Below the pieces are notes generated by a model. The model had not been told where the DNA came from. It saw only the letters and a list, made by a program, of their open reading frames with translations, and did not search any database. Shown piece after piece: positions 41,101-52,473 of a DNA stretch of 55,660 nt. A program made the position numbers and the translations under genes. Position 1 is the first letter of the stretch, and every line of letters begins with the position of its first letter. Origin of the DNA: Acanthaster planci (taxonomy: Eukaryota; Echinodermata; Asteroidea; Valvatida; Acanthasteridae); NCBI RefSeq assembly GCF_001949145.1, contig NW_019091370.1:632329-687988 (forward strand). Reading direction: 5' to 3'.

Positions 41101-44100
41101 GACTTTTCAGTCGTAAAGTTATGTTTTTTCTCTTTGCCTTCAAATGCTTTTTATCACAAATCCTTGAAAATCAACCAAACAACCTTTTCAGGCTGGTCTG
41201 TCCTCCCTCTTCCACGCTGGCAACCTGTACAATGCTAACTACCACTCCTTAGCTGTCGACCTCCGACCTGTATGCGATGATTACCCAGCATGCACCAGGC
41301 CGGCCTTGGAGCTCAGCCAGTCTTTAGCCGTGGTGTTCAACCCACCAGCCAGTCATGACGGCAAGCAGGATTGGACGCTGCGAAGCCTGTTTGACCGTCC
41401 CTTAAGCAACGTGTGTCCCATGGCTGAAGAAAGCAAGATCTACATAGACATCTCTGATGAGAGTGTCAGTTAATAATTCCGTCTTCTTCCATTATGTAAT
41501 CTGTCACATGCAAATTTATACATGTAAGAAGCGTAGATGTACCGGTACGTTTCCTGATTGTTCCTGGCACTCTAAATAAATTGGCACACCTTCGGATGAC
41601 TTTTCCACTAGTAGCGAATTTGTAAACAGCAGTTGAAATGTATTATCTTTCCACAAGAAATGGATTGTAACCCCCTCAACCAGTGCTGTATTTTGTAGTG
41701 TGAATGTAATTAGTGACCTTGATTTATCGCTAGATTGTAAAAGTTTATTTATTGATAATAAACGTCAATTTGATGGTAAGAGGCCTTTTGAGAGGATGTC
41801 CGCAGGGGGTGAAAAAAACTCCAGAGATATTTTTCCATATTACAAAAAAGTTTAATTTGGCAGGTGCATAATTATGGGAGGTTTTGTCCCATTTTCATAG
41901 TTGACCAACCCATGGCTACTCACCCCAGAATACGCAACCATTTCCAACAGTAGAGGGCGCACCTACGCTGTTTACGATTTGAAAGAGATCACCAAAGAGC
42001 ACAAGATAAATGTTGCCATGAAATGGAATGAAAGTGTGCACTATGGTAAGTAATGAAATCTAGGAAAATAGTTTGGGTTCCTAACAAAAATATTTCCTTC
42101 CACTTTCTATTAGGAAAAGCTACTCAGGTTCTTAACCTCAAATACCAACATTTTGCATTCAAAGGAGACTGTTGAAGCTTACAGTGGTTATAATTGATGA
42201 AGGGTCAGAAGTTTGTGAAATCACTGCTTAGTGAATGAGCCATATTCCAAAAGTATCAAACTTTCAAAATCCTCCGCTAACATCACCCAAATTAATGTCT
42301 CTTTATTCTGATGACAGCTTCAGTGAAGCCGCCTCACCTTCATGCCCACCGTTTCCTGTCTGGTTTCGGTCAGGAGCAGGGAGGCATCACATGTCAGCTG
42401 TTTAACAGTCACGCCACCGAGGCCCTGCGTGTGATTTACATGGAGACAGTGCCTTGGTTTATCAGACTGTATTTACATACACTGAAGATTGAGAACAGCC
42501 TCCATGTAATCAAGCCAGGTAGGTTATGAAGACTTTAATAATGTCGTGACCGCTCACTATTTCCATCAAAAAAGGAACAGTGGCCTTGAGACTAAGTTCT
42601 GTATTGTTGCTTGACAACTTTGATCTGCAGAGAAGCAGCTTTATACCCCAGGCAATGACCGGTCCAATCCTTACCTCCTGGAACTCGTCTTGACCCTACC
42701 GCCGCAGTCAGTCACTACTCTCAGCGTCCAGTTTGACAAGGCATTCCTGAAGTGGACGGAGTATCCTCCGGACGCAAATATTGGCTTCCACATCAGGTAA
42801 GCCAGCAAGACTGTCAGCCTTCACAAGCCCTTTTGTGGTTATGAGGTATAGATCTCTTGTTGCAAATCTTGAGGTTGTTTAGAAGTTATTTCCAAATAGG
42901 TCACTTGGGAGACATTTTGTGGTAAACTTTTCAACATTAGGGAGACATCGGTCTTAGGGAGACATTTCAATGTCTCCCTAATGCTCCAACTACCAAAAGG
43001 AGGAGTATTTTTTACGTCCACATTTTGAGAGATGATAGATTAGGGTCTGAAAGGAAAACATGCAAAGATTGGTTAAAATCGGATTAGGGAATATTGAATT
43101 ATGGGACGGTAAAATTTGAAAATTGTTGTGCATGTTCCTGTGGGAATGTCTCCCAAGTGACCCATTTTCGGTAATATATAATACTAGAGTTATGAAACAA
43201 GCCGTCATCTTACTCCAATGGAGACAACAATCATTTAAAGCGATGATAATGGTGGTGCTCTTTCTGTATTTTGGGGATTCACAGTTCGGCCGTAGTGTCC
43301 ACCATCATGCCTTCTCACAGCAACTTTTCGGCAACAAATCTACACAGCGCCAGATTGCATTCAAGGTTTGTCTTAATGCATGATATGTAAACAGAAATGC
43401 AGGTTTAAAAGCATTCACCCAAGAATATGTGTCCCCTCCTATATATCAAGAAAACCCATTAAAATGCCCTCTTTGCAACACTGAACACATTGTGAAGGTA
43501 CATGATTTCACTCGCCATTTTCCCTAATTCCGTTAAAGCTCTGGGTTTGAAACATTGAGTCACCATAATAGGTAATAATGACATATTTAGCCCTAGAACT
43601 CACAACATTTTTAGAAATGGCTACAGGAGTAATTCACTCGTATCACCTGAACATCTAGTGAGATGATCAACCCATGGACCTTCTACTCAAGGTCCGTGAT
43701 CAACCTAAGTCAGCTTGATTAGAACGCTTCAAGTGATGTCCAATCTTGTCTTGTTTTTCATCAGCTTGGCTGATCCTGTCTCCGGCAGTCCATTCCTCCG
43801 TCTCTACACGGAACCCCTTCTTATCCAGCTACCCGTGCCTGATTTCAGCATGCCTTACAACGTCATTTGTCTCACCTGCACGGTGGTAGCCATTGGCTTT
43901 GGGTCCCTCCACAACCTCACCACGCGCCGATTTGTCCTCACATCTACGGTATCAGCCGACGGGGGTCTGAAGTCTAAAATCTTGAAGTTTTTCAAGAGAT
44001 CTGCCAAGGATGAGGAGAATACATCCGATGACGAAGGAGATAAGGATAAGACAGTTACCAGGGATAGACGAGCCGGCGGTGATAACGGAACAGACTTAAG

Positions 44101-44116
44101 AAATGAGGACAGTTGA
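37918..44116 (+). CDS. PIGT: PIGT, GPI transamidase subunit (10 exons, complete)
   Basis: PIGT is the luminal scaffold subunit of the ER GPI transamidase, which swaps C-terminal signal peptides for GPI anchors; it stabilises the complex and links to the protease subunit PIGK. Exons: 37918-38116, 39015-39192, 40015-40142, 40654-40763, 41192-41464, 41901-42045, 42318-42518, 42631-42796, 43285-43365, 43765-44116. All phases fit, giving 610 aa (human 578). Visible: signal peptide at 1-28 ([12 protein letters not shown], then a hydrophobic stretch); [35 protein letters not shown]; Cys189 in [15 protein letters not shown], matching the human Cys182 that forms a disulphide with PIGK; the C-terminal RLYTEPLL and [18 protein letters not shown], one membrane helix at about 526-545. 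The tail of about 65 charged residues is longer than the human one. The start lies in a YY1-type context and precedes the signal peptide directly. Confidence 0.97.
38404..38458. repeat. Perfect 14-bp hairpin in PIGT intron 1
   Basis: ACTTCCAGAACTGT at 38404-38417 and its exact complement ACAGTTCTGGAAGT at 38445-38458, with a 27-base loop. A weaker stem (CCAGTCCCAAC with GTTGGGTGGT) lies just before it, and the family B element just after. The whole 38370-38590 segment may be one compound inverted-repeat insertion. Confidence 0.7.
38470..38590. mobile_element. Foldback element, family B, copy 1
   Basis: In PIGT intron 1. The left arm (GACGGTGTAGTTGCCAGGG, then CCTAATTTCGCCAC) is complementary to the right arm (GTGGTGAAATAAGG, then CCTGGCGACTATACCGTC). 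The loop holds GTCAAGTCTGATTGGTTTTC, with an inverted CCAAT box. The loop and inner arms recur in reverse at 52474-52562. Confidence 0.7.
39015..39192 (+). CDS. PIGT: PIGT exon 2
   Basis: Residues 68-125. [20 protein letters not shown], then [15 protein letters not shown]. Nearly identical in pattern to the human [20 protein letters not shown] block. Acceptor TGGCAG|TGTC; donor CCAAG|GTTAGT, phase 2. Confidence 0.95.
40015..40142 (+). CDS. PIGT: PIGT exon 3
   Basis: Residues 127-168, [20 protein letters not shown] then [11 protein letters not shown]. It matches human [20 protein letters not shown]. Acceptor TTGCTAG|CGTT; donor CCTCAG|GTAGGG, phase 1. Confidence 0.95.
40654..40763 (+). CDS. 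PIGT: PIGT exon 4 (Cys linked to PIGK)
   Basis: Residues 170-205, including [20 protein letters not shown]. Cys189 is the counterpart of human Cys182, which is disulphide-linked to PIGK. Acceptor TTCAAAG|AATC; donor TCTAAG|GTAAAT, phase 0. Confidence 0.94.
41192..41464 (+). CDS. PIGT: PIGT exon 5
   Basis: 91 codons, [20 protein letters not shown] through DISDES. It matches human [20 protein letters not shown] and VYVDITTYN. Acceptor TTTTCAG|GCTG. Three GT donors are possible near 41461. AGT|GTCAGT at 41464 is chosen because it keeps phase 0 with the next exon. Confidence 0.92.
41901..42045 (+). CDS. PIGT: PIGT exon 6
   Basis: [20 protein letters not shown] then TYAVYDLKE, matching human RKTYAIYDLLD. 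Acceptor TTCATAG|TTGA; donor TATG|GTAAGT, phase 1. Confidence 0.93.
42318..42518 (+). CDS. PIGT: PIGT exon 7
   Basis: [20 protein letters not shown] then [17 protein letters not shown], matching human [20 protein letters not shown] and LDTVPWYLRLYVHTL. Acceptor ATGACAG|CTTC; donor AGCCAG|GTAGGT, phase 1. Confidence 0.95.
42631..42796 (+). CDS. PIGT: PIGT exon 8
   Basis: [20 protein letters not shown] then [18 protein letters not shown], matching human [20 protein letters not shown] and ERALLKWTEYTPDPNHGF. Acceptor TCTGCAG|AGAA; donor CATCAG|GTAAGC, phase 2. Confidence 0.95.
43285..43365 (+). CDS. PIGT: PIGT exon 9
   Basis: 81 bp, [20 protein letters not shown]. It aligns loosely with the human [20 protein letters not shown] region, the least conserved part of the gene. 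Acceptor ATTCACAG|TTCG; donor TTCAAG|GTTTGT, phase 2. The donor is weaker than the others, but both flanking phases require it. Confidence 0.82.
43765..44116 (+). CDS. PIGT: PIGT exon 10 (membrane helix, stop)
   Basis: Residues 495-610 and a TGA at 44114-44116. [20 protein letters not shown] is near identical to human. The membrane helix [16 protein letters not shown] follows, then an extended tail rich in Lys, Asp and Glu. Acceptor CATCAG|CTTG. Confidence 0.96.
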
Positions 44117-45409
44117 TAAAATTATATTACAATTGGAAGTTGATATTAATTGATAATAGAATCATGTAAATGTTTTGTTCATAATTTTGTTGGTTTGCAT
44201 TTGCTAGTTGAGCTGTCAATTTTTAGTAGTAAATGTACAGGTCAATCTTTGTTTTGATGTGAGCAGTTTAAATTTTATTATGTTTATGCCATTTGATGTC
44301 AAAGTACATGGCAAATTGATCCTTGATTCCATGTATCATTTATCAATTTCATCCTCTTTTGTCAGTATATTGTATCCTAAAATAAATGATAGGGTTTTAG
44401 GTATTTCCAAAATGTGATTCAATCAATTTGTGGAGTAGTGGAGACGATGTTTAAAGAACCCCCACCTTGTTTTTTTCTTGTAAATCGGGGCCAAACAACA
44501 GTAACAGAATTTCAAAGTTCCCCAGCTTATTCTCAAATAACCAGCTTATTCTCGAATTTATTACGGGGAGCCAGTGGCCTTAACCTACCCTCCGCCTCTC
44601 CCACAATACCTTTATGTTTACAATTGCTACCCCCCCCACACACACTTGCGAATTTTACATTACTTGGAATGTATTGATTAAATTGGAATATAACTGTTGT
44701 AATAACCGGTTATTGTCGTACAAAACTAAAATTTATTTAGAAGTCGATTAAAGTACCAAGTACAACGACGTTTGACCTTTGTTTCATGGAATGATGCTGG
44801 ATTTATCGTTATATCTTAGCACCCATACCCCTAAAATGGAACGTTCCACATTCATGCACGTGGCTCCTGGGTTGGAGTTTGTATAGAGGGCAAATATTTC
44901 AACGATCAAGTATGACAAACCTACGGTTTTTGTCTGCCTTTCCGACATCGAATGTCCTCGCTCTATGATCTAACCATGATCCTACAAAGAAAAATACGAA
45001 TAGCGCTGGATTACAGGTTTGGAAAGTTTATTGGGCCATATGACGTTTGTGTTTTTTCCGGTGAAGCCAAAAAATTGCTTGGATGGCAATATAAAATCGA
45101 AGGTCACAATAGTTTTTATCAATTTTTTTCATTTTAAAACTCGAGTAAGATTTATAATGTCAGATACATAGAGCTATATATAAATGGTTAAACTTTGTGT
45201 TAGGTTCGGCGCGCCATACCATTAGGCAGTTTACATAATGCGTTGATCAGTCTACTTGGACATGTTACACGAGCGCGTGAATGGAAAATTACACGGGATA
45301 GGATGGGTGTTGCAATATCTACTGTTATTTGTCACAGCATGCTAAGCCTACGGTCGGAGCTTTGATACTTTGATCTGTGCTTTGATAATCCAGAGTAAAG
45401 AAAACAATC
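44117..45409. other. PIGT 3' region and PM20D2-like promoter region
   Basis: PIGT 3' untranslated sequence to about 44400, then 1 kb with a small C-rich patch near 44630 and a modest GC-richer stretch (GTTCGGCGCGCC) at about 45203. The latter may mark the promoter of the next gene. No gene seen. Confidence 0.55.
44381..44386 (+). terminator. Candidate PIGT polyadenylation signal
   Basis: A canonical AATAAA about 265 bases after the PIGT stop codon, followed within 100 bases by T/GT-rich sequence. It is the first plausible signal after the stop. Confidence 0.5.
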
Positions 45410-45790
45410 ATGGAAGTGCAGTTCGAAAATGCAAAAACGGCAATCGATAATCAGGTAAAGGAGCTGAGAGATCTTGGCCACGAAATCTGGCGGAATCCTG
45501 AGCTGGGTCGACAGGAATACCACGCTCATCAACTGTTGACATCGTTCCTACGTGACCGTGGCTTCGAGGTCGAGGAACAGTTCATCTCCCCGACGGGCTT
45601 TCGCGCCTGGTACGGTGCTGCTGACCCAGAGGCCGGTAAGCTTCACGTTTGCCTACTCTGCGAGTACGATGCCTTGCCAGAGCTCGGCCATGCATCCGGC
45701 AGGAATCTCATTGCCGAGGCTACCGTTGCTGCAGCACTGGGAATCAAGGCTGTCATCGAAAAGAACAGTAACGGCAAGAGACTCGGAAAG
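45410..45790 (+). CDS. PM20D2: PM20D2-like exon 1
   Basis: Residues 1-127. EIWRNPELGRQEYHAHQLLT aligns with human AIWSQPELAYEEHHAHRVLT. It carries the altered GHASGRN motif at residues 93-99. Donor GGAAAG|GTGAAT, phase 0. The open frame continues to 45922, but those residues have no match and are intron. Confidence 0.9.
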
Positions 45791-48700
45791 GTGAATAGGC
45801 CCAGAAACCCAAAACATGAGACGTTCATGACTCACGTTAAGCCCAGTCAACAAGGTCAAGTTAGTGCCATGTTTTCATTTTATAGTTGGGCCGGGGCATG
45901 GGGACCGGGAGGGGATTATTAAGTTTTCAAATTTCTGCATTTTTGTACAGTTATGAACCTTTTGAGGCTATTTGTAATACGAATGTAGGCCTTTATAGAA
46001 GTTATGTTAATAACTAATTATGTCATTTGATGTCTCAAAAATGACGAAACCAGACCAAAGAAAAAAAAAGGTCCTGGTCATGCTGGTACTAGTGCCTATT
46101 GAAAATTAGATGCCTTGTGACACACGAGGTGTCTGACGGGGTATCATGTTTACGTTTGTTGACATGGGCCTAATTTTCAAAAATAGGAATCAAAGCAATG
46201 CTGATAAGGGTATTATCAATTAGTGACATTTAAAACTAAGACCTGTAAATTCAATTAAATGATTTAAAGTCATAATATTTGGTTAAATGGAGTTAAGAGC
46301 CAAAGAATATGACTACTACAGCTGTGCACCATAGTTCTAACGGCAAGACATGACAACTCAAAAAAGTGAATGCTTGTTAATAAAAATGTGCACTCTTCTT
46401 GCCATGATTTTTTTCCCCACAAGCTCCCAGAAAGTACCTATTAGCTATCAGAGCAAAGCAAACGTGGAAACTTCACATACGGGTTGCTTACACTTTACAG
46501 TGGGGGATTTGGAAGGATTTGGGAAGTAACAAGGCTAGAATGCCAATAGAGTATTGTTCATTCTTCAAATTTGCGCGGGAGCCTCTTGGCAGAGGTCAGA
46601 AGTTGTTCTATTATTCCATTGATATCCTGTCTTTTGTGAACCAGTTCCTTTGCACCATTGGGCGGTATTGAATGCAGTATTCAGGAGCGTCCACGTGGAA
46701 AATGACAATCTAGCACCGCAATGTAGTGTGCGCACAAAGGAACCTGACCTTAGTTTTGTCATGAGGCCAGACTTGTTCACGTGTTTCCAGCATGATCACA
46801 TACGCTGGTATGCTTTCTACCGATGTCCACACGTGGGTAAATTTTCCATAATCAAGACAAAGACTGCTGTTGCACTATTGTATTAATAATGTGCATAACA
46901 TGTGCATTTATGTGCTGTAAATGTGCACTTTATGAAAGTTAATATCACAATTCAACCTAGGAAGTAAAGGGCATGATCAAACCTACATGTGTACAATTCA
47001 AAAAGTGACAGCTGCGGCAGGATACAAAGTAGACAAACCACTTTTTAGCTTTACATTACTTTGATTTTATTGGGGAAAAACAAAAAGAATTTAGGAATAA
47101 AGTGTTTTTGCCCCAGCCACCTCAAAAAGTAGATTAGATGACCAGGATGATTCAGTAGTGTCTCAGTGGTCTTTTATCCACACTTTCTGCTGGAATTACC
47201 CTTTTAAGTTTTAGGGTTTTACAGGTTTTTTTTACAATTCAAGATTTTAACTATTTTTAATACATGTGAGTTTAAGTACAGACCCAGGGTCTCACCTCAA
47301 CCTGCTCGAAAACTAACTCTGCACAACCCCCCCCCAAATACCACTTGCAATATAAGCAGTGACATTAATCCATTTCTTTGTTCCACCAAAAAAAAAAAGA
47401 ATTGGTATGACTTAAGTATTTGTGAATCGCCAAAGCCTTGTCACTGATGCCATAATTTCTTTTGTAATTAACTTTCCCAGTGTCCAAGATGCTCCTAATT
47501 TTCACCATCCTCCATAAATGTCAAATAAGGAAAGAAAGCACTTATTTTAACTGTGACTCTAAGACTTCAGTGATATTCTTTCCATCCATCTATTTCATTC
47601 AGATTACCGTCCTTGGCTGTCCAGACCAAGAAGGTAATGGCACCAAAATCGACGCCATCAATCAGAACTTTTTCAAGGACGTGGACTTGGCCATGACGGT
47701 TACGCCGTACAGCACCAACATCAGCAAGCCCACGATGCTGACTGTCATGAGGGTGATGCTGACCTATCACGGCAAGGCAGCTCATGCCTCAGCTCAACCC
47801 TGGGAAGGACGCAACGCTCTGGATGCTGCCGTTCTCTGCTATAACAACATCTCCGTCATGAGACAGCAGTTGAAACCTTACATGCAGATCCACGGTAAGC
47901 CTTGAATAATGTCCCTCTGGTTTTAATTTGACTTTTAGCAAGCAACACTCAAAAGGACTGGAGAACCTAGATTTGACATTTGCCACATCTAGGGAAACAT
48001 GAATATTGCTACTGGTGAATTCACCTGTTGGAATTAGGATCAGCTCATGACTAAAAGAACCTGATGCAGAGTTACCTTTTTAGACTTGAAGCAAACTGAA
48101 ATGCTCTAAATTCCTAGCCTGTGATGAATGAGGGAATCAGTACTTAAATTTACATATTTACTCACCTGTGAAAAGGAGGACATTTCTTTGTCATCTTACT
48201 TTGATGCAAACAGTGTTTTACTTAGGAGGTATACTTATTTGTTGATTTTAAATGTTTTATTCCCACACCACACTTGAAGATAAATTGAGTATGTGGATTC
48301 ATGAATGTGTGAGTTTTGGCCAGAGTTACACCTGACTTACACATACAGTGGCTGGTTTTTTTTTGACAGGTGTAATCTCTAGTGGGGGCATCAAACCAAA
48401 TATCATCCCAGAAAAAACGGAGATGAAGTTCTACCTTCGGGCAAAAGACCACATTGACATTGCCTTCTTGCAGCAACGCGCCAATGCAGCCTTTGTAGCC
48501 GCAGCCAAGGCAACGCACTGCGAGATCGAGTTCAACTTCACTGATCATCCTTACTCCAACCTCCTCTCCAACGACACCCTGGCAGACACCTACAAGAAAC
48601 ACGCCCAAGCCCTGGGAATGGAGTTCACCACATGCTGTGACGTGCTGACTACGCCCGTGGGTTCCTCAGATGCTGGAAATGTCTCACACATTGTGCCGTG

Positions 48701-48923
48701 CATTGTGCCAGCCTTCGATATAGAGGGCGGTGTTGTTAATAACACAGCTGACTTCACAGCAGCCGCCGGAGAGGAGACTGCCCATTGTAGCTCGATACGA
48801 GTGGCCAAAGCCTTAGCTCTGACAGCCATTGAGGCTATGAACGATGAAGTTGTCATGGAGAAAGTCAAGGGGGACTTCACAGCTGCAAACGGCGATTCCC
48901 TAGCCCTAACCAGTTGGAAATGA
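45410..48923 (+). CDS. PM20D2: PM20D2-like M20-family protein, likely pseudoenzyme (3 exons, complete)
   Basis: Vertebrate PM20D2 is a cytosolic dipeptidase that removes wrong carnosine-like dipeptides. Exons: 45410-45790, 47603-47894, 48370-48923; 408 aa (human 436). The fold is clearly M20D: CLLCEYDALPELGHASGRNL; TVLGCPDQEGNG; dimer-domain GKAAHASAQPWEGRNALDAA; GGIKPNIIP; GSSDAGNVSHIVP; NNTADFTAAAG. Metal-binding residues are mostly gone. The GHACGHN motif is GHASGRN (Cys to Ser96, His to Arg98). The catalytic Glu is Gln136, while the neighbouring metal Glu137 stays. The MAHP His is Thr161. The C-terminal His of NHTE is Asn349. Reading frame and splice sites are intact, so it is probably expressed but not a normal metallopeptidase. 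It could be a diverged paralogue rather than the true PM20D2. Confidence 0.88.
45791..48369 (+). other. PM20D2-like introns
   Basis: 45791-47602 and 47895-48369. AT-rich with good splice ends. No extra exon is needed, because exon 1 joins exon 2 in phase at the expected homologous position. Confidence 0.7.
47603..47894 (+). CDS. PM20D2: PM20D2-like exon 2 (dimerisation domain)
   Basis: Residues 128-224. It starts ITVLGCPDQEGNGTKIDAIN (human VVVLGTPAEEDGGGKIDLIE). The dimerisation-domain motif GKAAHASAQPWEGRNALDAA is nearly unchanged. Acceptor CATTCAG|ATTA; donor CCACG|GTAAGC, phase 1. Confidence 0.92.
48370..48923 (+). CDS. PM20D2: PM20D2-like exon 3
   Basis: Residues 226-408 and a TGA at 48921-48923. 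GGIKPNIIPEKTEMKFYLRA, then GSSDAGNVSHIVP and the NNTADFTAAAG segment in which human has NHTEQYTEAAG. Acceptor TTGACAG|GTGT. Confidence 0.92.
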
Positions 48924-50300
48924 ATTTGAACTTTGACCTCATTTTGTCATGCTCATCTTATGGAAACATTACTTTCATTATCATGTAAAAACGTAAATAC
49001 AAACAGACTGTTTGATACTGTTCCCACATTGACTGAAGCAGGCTTCAGCTCTTGTGCCTAGGGCTAGGTCCAGATCTTTGCCGCTAGCAGACAGAATTGT
49101 GTTGCTAGCAGCCCGTTGCAGATGTAGTCTTGGTTTGTGACTCAGCTGTGAAGTCTAACTTCAGTTGATTTAGTCAGTTTTGCACTAGCTTAAAGACAGA
49201 TTATGCATGTTGCTGCAACTGATTTGATGTAAGCAAAAAGAATGTAAAATGTTTCCAGTAGATTATATTTGAAATTTATTTGTACGTGTACATTGTATCC
49301 ATACATTTAAGATTTACTACAAAACTAGAGGACATGAATTTCCTTGGCTTACTTATATGCATGAAATAATGATGTTAATGATGTAAAACTGGAAAAAACT
49401 TGGGTCAAAATGAAGATTTTCTAAGCCAAGGTTCGGTGGTACTGTATTCCAGTAACTGCTGAATATGTTGGTTAATGTCCGGATTCATCTATTGATTATG
49501 AAATGTATAAATTCCAAATTATTTTTTCTGGCGTTATTATTGATTGTGATTATTGATAATCTAATTCATGCCTGGAGTTGACCAAAAATTATGTATTGAT
49601 AGACGAATGACATACTGTTGTTGTCATAATGGCATGATGACTATGCTCCACATTGCGATCAGTGTACAGTATTTAGATTAGAGTTCCAATGTCCATTGAA
49701 AATGTATAGAAAACGTCACTGGTTTCCTGAACAGTAGAGAATTTTATAGCATTCAGGAAGGTTTCAAGCAACAATGACTTGACAGTGAAGTGCTTCCGTT
49801 GTATATCTCATATACATCATGTTGAAGTTAACTTATCTCTGTTGACAAAATGACAACAGATTTACTAACTCTATGATTACCAAGTAATTCTAACATCTGG
49901 AGTGCTTAAATGCTTTGAAACAGTAATCCTTTCAGTTGAAATTTTGAGAGAAAAAAGGTTCAATCAACTGTTAAAGAACAGTTATTTGGTTAATTCCATA
50001 TAGTACAATTCAGTATTTATAAACAAGTTGTAATACACAGAGCAACATCTTAACAAACGAAAGATAAAATGCGTCATTGTATTTTCTAAGCACTTTCTTT
50101 TAATGCTGAAATATTTTTAAATTGCTGCAGCAAAGTTGGATGCCTAATTGTTGAGTGCACCACTATAAGTTGACGAATTTCCTTTTTGTTGGCTTCTTCA
50201 GACAATCTTGTCAAAACATTTTGCCGGTAGCCATGTGTGTGAAATGTGGGTAGTTATTAGAAGCCACAATGGAACAATGGAGACTTGATTTGTTGTATGG

Positions 50301-50306
50301 AATAAA
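50301..50306 (+). terminator. Candidate polyadenylation signal of the PM20D2-like gene
   Basis: AATAAA at the end of an AT-rich stretch, 1.4 kb after the stop codon. I see no canonical hexamer closer to the stop, which would imply a long 3' untranslated region. An ATTAAA variant also occurs near 50541. Confidence 0.35.
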
Positions 50307-51699
50307 ACTACAGGCTTTTCTAAGTTAAGTTTATAGTGCAAGTATTTATTGTAATTGGATTAATCCCAGACAGCTTTGAAAATCTGTAAAAGAGTGCAAA
50401 AACGCTGATTTGTCCCTGGAAGGCGGTCATGGCAAAAGAATTATAGTCACATTAAGCTGAAACATTACTCAAATGTTTGACATTGCAACCACAAATACTG
50501 TCTTTATATACAAGGAAGATTTAAAAGATATGTTGTTACCATTAAAGTCATGTTGATACTTCAATGGAACAATTTGTCGTGTAAAATGTGATTTGTTTTC
50601 TTGTGTGGTCCCAGTCCCATCAAATTCCATTCAGATTAGCGACAGCATGACAGCAGTACTCAGTTGATTGCTGGATATTTGAGCATGCTTACTCCTCATG
50701 CTGGTATGTTTAAAGCTCCGTACAAGGGAGTATTCTTTAGCAACAGTAATGGATTCAAGCGTAATTGTTACCGTGTTTATAAAAGTGCTTACAGGTTGGA
50801 TGTTCCTAGGGAATTTTATTTTTAAAAGGATGCCCTTGGAAATATTTTAGCAAGTAACTTTTTGTGGGATTTTATATGCAATATGTCTTAAATTTATGAG
50901 CTATGACCCAGTCAACCACCTACTATTGCCTCTAATACATGTATATATTTTTGCTACCATGCCTAACATATGGCCTGGGTTTTTAAGTGAAAAAAATGGG
51001 ATAGATGGCCCCCATGCTGCTCCCCTCGGGTCCGCCCTCGTTGCTGCTGAAGTGTACAGCTTATGAATATCCGTGATTGTATGCTACTTGAGGGTGTAGT
51101 TGCAGCAAGACATAAGCCAATTGCAGAAGTGAAGACCAAAAGTCAGTTTAACCTCTGGAAATCGAAACACTGGGATGAACTGATTGTTCAAAAAGGGGGT
51201 TTTATTTTTTATTTTTCTATTTATTTTAAAATTTTGACAGCCCGTCGACCCCTAGCCCTCCATTCTGTATGTACTGTTTGAAGCTTTTCTGGGGTTAAAA
51301 CGTCAAACCTTGCGGGTCATAACTTAACCTACACGCTGAATTTACAGTGGTATAATTTTAAATGTTTCACGTATTTGACAGGAATCATGGAGGAAGGAAT
51401 CGATTCCAATATCGGCGCAATTAGGCCTACGTAATATAATTTTTCAGGTCATGGACATGATGGACATGACTTTCATCTGTCGTAGTACCTTAAATTTTAT
51501 CATGCTTTTATAAACTTGAAGTGAGTCTGCTTCAGAAACATTAATTTTGGAATATTCAACTTGAAGTAAAAATAAGAAGTTAACATGCATTTTTGTAGGG
51601 CCAATGTCATCAAATGACTCAAGCTTATTAATGCTGGTGTTTCCAACATCTGGAAATGTCTTTCAAACTACACTGTAGATCAGATCGATGATGAACGCG

Positions 51700-51877
51700 C
51701 TCTATTTACAGCGGCGCCGAACGGCGGGGGGGGGGGGCAAATAGTTTGAAAACAGCGCCCTCCTTGTGTTCTTGATTTCATGACATCAGGGTCTTCCCCC
51801 GGAAATGATGTCGCGAAAAGGGGAATTTCGCTTGCCTTAAAATAAAACTTATAAAAACGCCGTTTTTCCTGATTCAG
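51700..51877 (+). promoter_or_regulatory. Putative promoter and 5' exon of the CYLD-like gene
   Basis: A GC-rich patch (GCGGCGCCGAACGGCG, then a run of G) near 51713 is followed by a strong donor, GATTCAG|GTGAGT, ending at 51877. This could be the first non-coding exon spliced to 54048. There is no direct proof; the pair of YY1-like sites near 52853-52901 is a competing promoter candidate. Confidence 0.3.
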
Positions 51878-52473
51878 GTGAGTTTAGCTAAGACTTCCAG
51901 TCTTTACGTCGTTATTCCCATCAGAGTGTTGCTCTGATTTTCAGTTTGGGTACAGACGTCTCTTGAAACTTGTAAAAACATGAAAAATGTGTGAATTAAT
52001 TGTCATGATTGTTAATGACAAAAACATGAACATGGTGGAAAAACAGCAAGGGCATGATTTTCAATGTCTTCATCATTCATATTCCTACACATGTCCTAGG
52101 CCTAAAGTGAGGCCTATGACTTGTCCCTAAATTTAAGAAAGAAGTTAAAATAACTTGGTGTGATTTTGCACACGCGGAACAGGGCCACTCGGTTTGGACT
52201 TAGATTTTTTTCGACCATCTCCATTTATGTTGCTTTGTTCTCAAAAAGAACTCTTTCGACATCATTACCATGTAGCCACCAACCGGATACTCAATTTGAA
52301 CTTCCTCCAAGAGTCACTCCCATCCAATGCGACATCGTAGCCAGTGATTGTAGGGGCTGGCCCTGTATTCTATCGTTGCTCCGCACACACTGCAGCCTCT
52401 ATCACTTTAAATATGAACAAATTAAGTCCTACTTTTATTTTTAATAGCAAAACTCCATGACTAACGTCCAGAG

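Larger units (their letters stand above)
38117..43764 (+). other. PIGT introns
   Basis: Introns over 300 bases: 38117-39014, 39193-40014, 40143-40653, 40764-41191, 41465-41900, 42797-43284 and 43366-43764. Intron 1 carries the hairpin at 38404 and foldback element B at 38470. Intron 8 has a repeated GGGAGACAT motif near 42909 and 42955 with complementary ATGTCTCCC copies. Nothing else stands out. Confidence 0.75.

Noticed and set aside
45791-45922. Extension of the first PM20D2-like frame past 45790
   Set aside because: The homology stops exactly at a GTGAAT donor and resumes at 47603 in phase, so the extension is intron.
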